From Bacteroidales bacterium H5 (GTDB taxonomy: Bacteria; Bacteroidota; Bacteroidia; Bacteroidales; Muribaculaceae): a DNA stretch of 64,000 nt. The first letter of the stretch is position 1. The number at the start of each line of letters is the position of its first letter. The notes under the pieces were generated by a model that was not told the DNA's origin, ran no database searches, and was given only the letters and a program-made list of their open reading frames with translations. A program made the position numbers and the translations under genes. The stretch is from contig DAAQ01000003.1 of the NCBI GenBank assembly GCA_001701225.1, positions 1-64,000 of the forward strand, read 5' to 3'. Shown in pieces: positions 59,338 to 64,000 of the stretch.

Positions 59338-62325
59338 TCAGTCCACCATGACGAATCCGGCCCAGTAGTAAGGTTCGGGATATCTGGCCCTTACAGCCGC
59401 GCGTGCGTCGTTGAACGCCGAGTGCTTGTCGAACCCGTTGGCAAGAAGCGACTCATAGAACTTGTTCATGAACAGTGTGGTGGCAATCTCGCTGGCCTCC
59501 CACAGGCTCATCACCAGTGTTCCGGCTCCGGCCTTCTTGAAAGCCCTCTGCAGTCCGTACAGACCCTCGGAGGTGGCAGCCGTGCCACGCGCGGTGTTGC
59601 ATGCCGAGAGGCAAACGAGCGATGTGCCCGAGAGGTCGCACAGGGCGATGTCGGCTGCGGTGAGGAGACCGCCGAATGTACCAGGGGGTAATGGCTCGCC
59701 ACGCCACTCGGCATTGCCTCCCGACATCACCAGTCCGCTCAGATTCATGGCGTCGGTGTATCCGCGGAGTCCCTTTGCCTTGTCGGGGTCATCGGGGTCG
59801 AAATAGAATCCGTGTGTGGCGATGTGCAATATCGACGGTGAGCGGCCCGAAAGCGAAAGGAAAGATGCCTCGGTGGCCTTCTTGCCCGTGAGGGGGACTG
59901 TGGCGGTGGTGTGTCTCGACAGGAGTTCGGCGATGCCGTTGACCTCGCTGAGGGTGTAGGGCAGATAGCACAGGCTGTCGGTGTGCTGTCCCGGACTGCG
60001 TGTGGCAAAGGCCAGAGCCATGTCGGCCTGTACCGGGAGGCTTGCCATAGTCATCTCGTCCGCATCCATGTCATAGATGATGCCGCCGTAGAGGGATGCC
60101 GAGAGACGCGCGGGTGCCGATGTGTTACGGTCGAGCAGAAGACGGGCCGACGACAGACGCACCATGGGGTATCGGTCTCCCACAAGTATCGAGTCGTCGA
60201 GTGGAAGAGCGTCTATTGATATTGAGTGATATATGCCCGAGGGAATCAGAAAGGCGGTCTCCCCCTCGGTGAGATGCTCCCTGATAGGATCGAAGCAGAT
60301 GGTGCGGAGGCGTTCTCCGGCCTCCTCGTCGTGAATCGAGCTCACAAGCCCGTGGTTTTGGGCTATGAGAGAGTCTATCTCCGCACCGTCGCATACGGGC
60401 ACAAGCAATGGATGCTCCATGCCGTTGCGTATGATGAAGGCGGCATATCTGCGGTGTCCGTCTTTCTCGTCCCTGTAGTCTGTGAAGTCGACAAGTGTCT
60501 CGCCGGGCTTGAGAGAGGAGGCTATCTCGTCGTATCCCGTCGATGCGAATGCCCCCACATCGCCATATCGTGTGCAGTTCTGTGTCAGACGGTGGTCTAT
60601 GGCCACCATCGTGCGGTAGAGTGATGCCACCGAGTCCTGCATGTCGCTATATTGCTCGAGGGCGTTCATGCGGCTGCGTATCAGCTGTATGGAGGCATAG
60701 TCGGCCTTGTCCTCGGGTGTGCCGTGAGTGTTGATCATCTCGGCTGTCGAGCGGTCTGAGGCGAGCAGCAGTCCCTTGCTCAACAGCAGTCCCTCGTATG
60801 TCTTGGTGGTGAAGAGGTCTGAGGTGTGGCCCGAGGATATGCCGAACGGTGTCATCAGCGAGAGGGCTTCGGTGAGATCGCCGAGATAGTTCTTGCGGAG
60901 GCCCGACGGAAGGAACCGCAGACGGTCGCGCAGCAGCTCCTGGGTCATCGAGATGGACGAGATGTAGTCCTCACATCCACCCTCGACATCTCCGGCAAAC
61001 GCCTTGATGTTGGCCACATATCTGAGTGCGGACGCGTAGACCGTCGAGTTGGTGCCGTGGCGCTCGCCTATGAGGCGCGCGTAATCCTGGTAGTAGCCTA
61101 ATGCCTCGGCATCATTGCCCATCAGGTGGAGCGAGCCCCCTATGAGGGCGTTGATAGATGTGGCGAGTGCGGGATATTCGGATGCCTTCCTGTAGAATTC
61201 GATGGCCTTGGGATATTCCTTGACCTGCTTGTACGAGATACCGCCGAGCATATTCATATAGGCGCGGTAGAAGGCCTCCTGTGTGCTGTCAGCCACCATT
61301 CCTATCGAATCGGCATACAGGGCGGCCGACGCGCTGTCGTTCAGGGCGGCATATACCGTGGATATGCGATGGTAGGTCAGGGCGAGCCCGAGATTGCTGC
61401 GTGTGTCGCCGGTCTTCTTGTAGACAAGGTTGCGGCGGGCATATTCGATTGACTCGTCATTGCGCCCACACTCCTGACACAGTTCCGAGAGCTTGTCGAG
61501 TGTGCCCGTGATGAGCACATCTTTCTGATATGACGGCTCCATAGCCTCCTGGTCGGCAAGTATACCCTTGTAGAGCGAGACGGCCCGCGGATAGTCGCCC
61601 GATGCCTCTGCGGTTGTGGCCATGTCGGTTGTGGCATCGCGGCTGATGATGGGGTCGGCGGTATGCTGGCTTATGGAGTCGAGCGACGTAGAGGATGACA
61701 CATAGAGCTGGAAACGGTGATGCTCGCGTGCATATTTCTTCTGCGTCACAAGCACCTCGAACAGGGCACGCTCGTCGCCGCTGCGGCGCGCTATTGCCTC
61801 GGCTTCCTGTAGGGTGGTCGTGATTTTGTCAATCTCGAACAGGCGGTCATAGATGTCGGCGAGTTTTATCAGCGCGAGCGCGTACTGGTTCCATCTCCCC
61901 GCTTTCTCGTATTGTATGAATGATTTCCGATACATCTCGACCGATTCCTCGAACCTGGCCTTGAGCTCGGCCTTCTTTGCAAGTGACTCGTATGCCTGTC
62001 CGCGTGTGTCATAGAGGGCGTCCACGACCTCGGGGTCTTTTGCTATCGCCAGTCCGGCTGAGGTGTAGTCGAGTGCCGCCTCATAGTCGGCTACCTCGTC
62101 AGAGGCCCTGTCTATGGCCGCGACGGCAAGGCAGTATGCTTTCTCGGCTATTACCGAGTCGCGTTCGGCGGCAGAGAGTGTGGCAGATGCCAGCAGGGAG
62201 TCCGCACGGTTTATCAAGGCTGTTGCCTCGTCATATTGGCTACCTTCGGCGTCGGCGCGAAGGGATGGTGTCATGGCAGCTCCGGCTGCCGCGAGTATGA
62301 GGAATGGTATGAGATGTCGTTTCAT
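59338..62325 (-). CDS. Exported TPR-CHAT protease-like protein
   Basis: A 995-residue protein with signal peptide MKRHLIPFLILAAAGAAMTPSLRA. Residues ~30-480 form TPR-like helical repeats (ALDYTSAGLAIAKDPEVVDA, ESVEMYRKSFIQYEKAGRWN, EYPKAIEFYRKASEYPALAT). The CHAT (caspase-like) domain occupies ~610-995 with the His/Cys dyad His838 (ILHIATHGFYF) and Cys909 (LVCLSACNTARG); GLYGLQRAFKKAGAGTLVMSLWE and the ending YYWAGFVMVD complete the family pattern. The signal peptide puts the caspase-like domain outside the cytoplasm. It is the last gene of a sigma / anti-sigma-like operon, overlapping the preceding stop by ATGA. Confidence 0.88.
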   Translation of the reverse strand: MKRHLIPFLILAAAGAAMTPSLRADAEGSQYDEATALINRADSLLASATLSAAERDSVIAEKAYCLAVAAIDRASDEVADYEAALDYTSAGLAIAKDPEVVDALYDTRGQAYESLAKKAELKARFEESVEMYRKSFIQYEKAGRWNQYALALIKLADIYDRLFEIDKITTTLQEAEAIARRSGDERALFEVLVTQKKYAREHHRFQLYVSSSTSLDSISQHTADPIISRDATTDMATTAEASGDYPRAVSLYKGILADQEAMEPSYQKDVLITGTLDKLSELCQECGRNDESIEYARRNLVYKKTGDTRSNLGLALTYHRISTVYAALNDSASAALYADSIGMVADSTQEAFYRAYMNMLGGISYKQVKEYPKAIEFYRKASEYPALATSINALIGGSLHLMGNDAEALGYYQDYARLIGERHGTNSTVYASALRYVANIKAFAGDVEGGCEDYISSISMTQELLRDRLRFLPSGLRKNYLGDLTEALSLMTPFGISSGHTSDLFTTKTYEGLLLSKGLLLASDRSTAEMINTHGTPEDKADYASIQLIRSRMNALEQYSDMQDSVASLYRTMVAIDHRLTQNCTRYGDVGAFASTGYDEIASSLKPGETLVDFTDYRDEKDGHRRYAAFIIRNGMEHPLLVPVCDGAEIDSLIAQNHGLVSSIHDEEAGERLRTICFDPIREHLTEGETAFLIPSGIYHSISIDALPLDDSILVGDRYPMVRLSSARLLLDRNTSAPARLSASLYGGIIYDMDADEMTMASLPVQADMALAFATRSPGQHTDSLCYLPYTLSEVNGIAELLSRHTTATVPLTGKKATEASFLSLSGRSPSILHIATHGFYFDPDDPDKAKGLRGYTDAMNLSGLVMSGGNAEWRGEPLPPGTFGGLLTAADIALCDLSGTSLVCLSACNTARGTAATSEGLYGLQRAFKKAGAGTLVMSLWEASEIATTLFMNKFYESLLANGFDKHSAFNDARAAVRARYPEPYYWAGFVMVD

Positions 62326-63047
62326 TCAAATTGTTTTAACAGAGCCTGTGCCTCGTCGCGATAGTAGCCCTCTTCGGTCGAGAAGGCGACAAGTTCCTCG
62401 CGGGCCTTGGAGATTTGGCCTGCTGCGATGAGGGCGTTTATCCTGAGCCAGCGCAGGTCATAGCTGCGTCTGGCGATGAGTGTACGCTGATACTCAGCCT
62501 CTTCCATGCTTATGCCGGGCTCGATGATGGTGTCGGCCAGGGCGTTGTCAATCTGGGTGAGGGCAAATGATGCCGTCTCGCGGCTCTCGTAGAGCTCGCG
62601 GCCAATGGTTGCGACCGACGCCTCGACAGAGCCACGCATCCCTGTGGTGAGTATCGAGGGTACCGGGCCCTCGCTCTTTTCCACAGGCACATCTCCCGGC
62701 CTTATGCCCGAGTGACCCGGATTGAGCAGATAGCCTCCGAGCATGAAGATGACGGCAGCCGAGGCTGCGGCCGACAGATAGGGGAGAGATTTTTTGAATA
62801 GTGGTGTGGCCGAGGTGCGGGATGCCGATGCCGCATCTGCCTCTCGGTCCCAACGGGCCATACGCTCGTCTCGCGATGCCCTCAGCGAAATCGCGGCCAT
62901 TATGCGACGCATCAGCCCGACCTCGTCGTTAAGCGCGGGGTCTGCGTCCATACGCGACTTGAAATCCCGCTCTTCGTCGGGAGTCATTTCGCCGAGCAGG
63001 TATCGGTCTATTGTGTCTTGCTGTGTGTAAGGTGAAGAGGTGGTCAT
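62322..63047 (-). CDS. Anti-sigma-factor-like single-pass membrane protein
   Basis: A ~241-residue protein: a cytosolic N-terminal helical domain (TIDRYLLGEMTPDEERDFKS, DPALNDEVGLMRRIMAAI) resembles anti-sigma zinc-finger-fold domains without the His/Cys ligands, one TM lies at ~88-108 (LPYLSAAASAAVIFMLGGYL), and a periplasmic helical tail ends LVAFSTEEGYYRDEAQALLK. It starts at ATG 63047 (ATGA overlap with the sigma gene) or at 63053. It most likely binds the sigma factor encoded directly upstream; the TPR-CHAT gene follows. Confidence 0.65.
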   Translation of the reverse strand: MTTSSPYTQQDTIDRYLLGEMTPDEERDFKSRMDADPALNDEVGLMRRIMAAISLRASRDERMARWDREADAASASRTSATPLFKKSLPYLSAAASAAVIFMLGGYLLNPGHSGIRPGDVPVEKSEGPVPSILTTGMRGSVEASVATIGRELYESRETASFALTQIDNALADTIIEPGISMEEAEYQRTLIARRSYDLRWLRINALIAAGQISKAREELVAFSTEEGYYRDEAQALLKQFE

Positions 63048-63673
63048 GGGCATGATAGGCCGTTGGCCTTGAATGATGTGATGATTTTTTCTTTTAGAGT
63101 CTTGAGACATTTGGCCTTGCGCGACTTCAGCCCGTCGTATGAGGTGTTCTCGGGGCGTTCGGCCAGTATCTCGTCAAGAGACTTGCTCTCGTGATAGAAT
63201 TTTGTGAGTATTTCTATGCAGCTTCGGGCCAGGGAGTTGAGCGAGCGCATCGTGAGACGCTCCTTGATACCCTCGATGTCATCGTCCGGGTCTTCGGACG
63301 ACGGCTCACCGTCTGTACCGGGAAAATCCCCGGAGAGTGTGGCTATCCGGCCCTTGGTGCGGCAGAACTCGAGGAAACGGTTGCGCACTATGCCGCTGAA
63401 ATATGCTCCCGTGAGGTCATCGACCGGCCTGACTGTGCCGTCGCGGCCACGTGCCTTGACCCCTGTGCCTTCTACGAAGACGATGCCGGAGCTTATGTTG
63501 CTCCACAGGGTCTCGAACGATTCATGGAATATATCTTTAAGATCGTCAGAGGATGCCTGGAATTTTGCCGAGACAGCACCGAAGGTCTTGCGGCACTCCA
63601 TATAGCAGTCTCGCTGTAACCGTTCGTTGCCACAGACGAAAGCCCTGACATACAGTGAATCCATCCTGCTCAT
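63044..63673 (-). CDS. ECF-like sigma factor
   Basis: A 209-residue protein from ATG 63673 (MSRMDSLYVRAFVCGNERLQ). Residues ~35-115 resemble sigma region 2 (DDLKDIFHESFETLWSNISS, AYFSGIVRNRFLEFCRTKG). Residues ~150-200 are a region-4-like helix-turn-helix (LARSCIEILTKFYHESKSLD, EILAERPENTSYDGLKSRKA). The short overlap with genes on both sides and the anti-sigma-like partner support the call. Divergent from well-known ECF groups. Confidence 0.7.
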   Translation of the reverse strand: MSRMDSLYVRAFVCGNERLQRDCYMECRKTFGAVSAKFQASSDDLKDIFHESFETLWSNISSGIVFVEGTGVKARGRDGTVRPVDDLTGAYFSGIVRNRFLEFCRTKGRIATLSGDFPGTDGEPSSEDPDDDIEGIKERLTMRSLNSLARSCIEILTKFYHESKSLDEILAERPENTSYDGLKSRKAKCLKTLKEKIITSFKANGLSCP

Positions 63674-64000
63674 TGCAGCGCATGTCTGAATATGGCAGTG
63701 AACATCTCGCCTTGCGATGAGGTAATCATTGGCTCCTGCGGGATGCCGATGCCGATGCCGCTCTTGCGCATGTGTTTGCGCACGGCCTTGACCACAGTCC
63801 TGTTGTCGGCACCGGCGAGTTCGGGCCAAAGTTCGTATAGGGCGTATGTCAGGCTTCCGAATCCGGCCGGATGCTCGAGATTGAGCTGATAGTCCTTGCA
63901 GGCGCTCAGGGTGAGCCATTTCTCTTCGACCGCGGGTGCGGGGCTTTGCGGCATGACGGCACCCGGGATGACGAAATTCTGCATCACACCACGTATGGCC
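63670..64000 (-). CDS. Small protein upstream of the sigma gene (5' end may lie outside)
   Basis: At least 105 residues are visible from ATG 63984/GTG 63987, but the frame is open to the window edge (reading ...AIRGV before the Met), so the start is undecided. Content: ACKDYQLNLEHPAGFGSLTYAL, YELWPELAGADNRTVVKAVR, IPQEPMITSSQGEMFTAI. No family recognised. It overlaps the sigma gene by 4 bp (ATGA) and so belongs to the same operon. Confidence 0.55.
   Translation of the reverse strand, partial: AIRGVMQNFVIPGAVMPQSPAPAVEEKWLTLSACKDYQLNLEHPAGFGSLTYALYELWPELAGADNRTVVKAVRKHMRKSGIGIGIPQEPMITSSQGEMFTAIFRHALQ

Overview
The window looks like a chromosomal segment of a GC-rich member of the Bacteroidales, most plausibly a gut Muribaculaceae-type genome (inference from gene content, not from a search). 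The main clues are promoters of the Bacteroidetes form (TTTG/TTG, 19-21 nt, TAnnTTTG) in front of tRNAs and many genes, few recognisable Shine-Dalgarno sites, a glycine-lipid gene pair (glsA/glsB-like), a LruC-domain lipoprotein, a TIGR02757 protein, secreted proteins with T9SS-like C-terminal tails, and a PurF paralogue beginning MGGFFG.

Layout. 1-4840: right end of an integrated, prophage-like element (5'-truncated tail/adhesin-like protein with a C-type-lectin-like end, DUF4376-like protein, tyrosine integrase) lying against the 3' end of tRNA-Cys. 5059-11548: housekeeping run (RluA pseudouridine synthase, glsA, glsB, galE, TIGR02757, B3/B4 protein, YrdC/TsaC, FemAB/GNAT-like). 11564-13328: rmuC and tRNA-His. 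13591-18854: LruC lipoprotein, a 290-bp palindromic repeat, GH105-like lipoprotein. 18883-21738: YolD-like protein, Y-family polymerase, a small membrane protein, SanA-like protein. 21802-22415: tandemly duplicated tRNA-Glu with a gene remnant between the copies. 22559-28203: GH36 alpha-galactosidase, lepA, PurF-like protein lacking the catalytic Cys. 28384-29302: DUF3791/DUF3990 three-gene module. 29359-29554: a structured RNA that I read as 6S RNA. 29707-35626: two large secreted proteins.

35831-48290 is the most interesting part. A seven-gene minus-strand operon (46798 to 38213) encodes a three-TM membrane protein, a 1028-aa tubulin/FtsZ-like GTPase with a C-terminal GYF-like domain and proline-rich tail, a zinc-ribbon single-pass membrane protein, three exported proteins of unknown function and a PEGA-SUMF1 protein. 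Two further exported proteins (37943 to 35831) follow and may belong to it. Directly upstream is a 190-bp segment bounded by 13-bp inverted repeats, and next to that a Bacteroides-invertase-like tyrosine recombinase. The promoter-like sequence inside the segment points away from the operon, into a hairpin plus T-run. My reading is a phase-variable, envelope-spanning tubulin-like system captured in the OFF orientation.

48448-64000: EamA transporter; AraC regulator with a TPR protein; MltG with a MerR regulator; an operon of alpha/beta hydrolase, membrane-anchored MurF-like ligase and D-Ala-D-Ala ligase; a 58-aa membrane protein; rlmH; nadC; a HAD phosphatase; gpmA; and a sigma / anti-sigma-like / TPR-CHAT protease operon that runs off the right edge.
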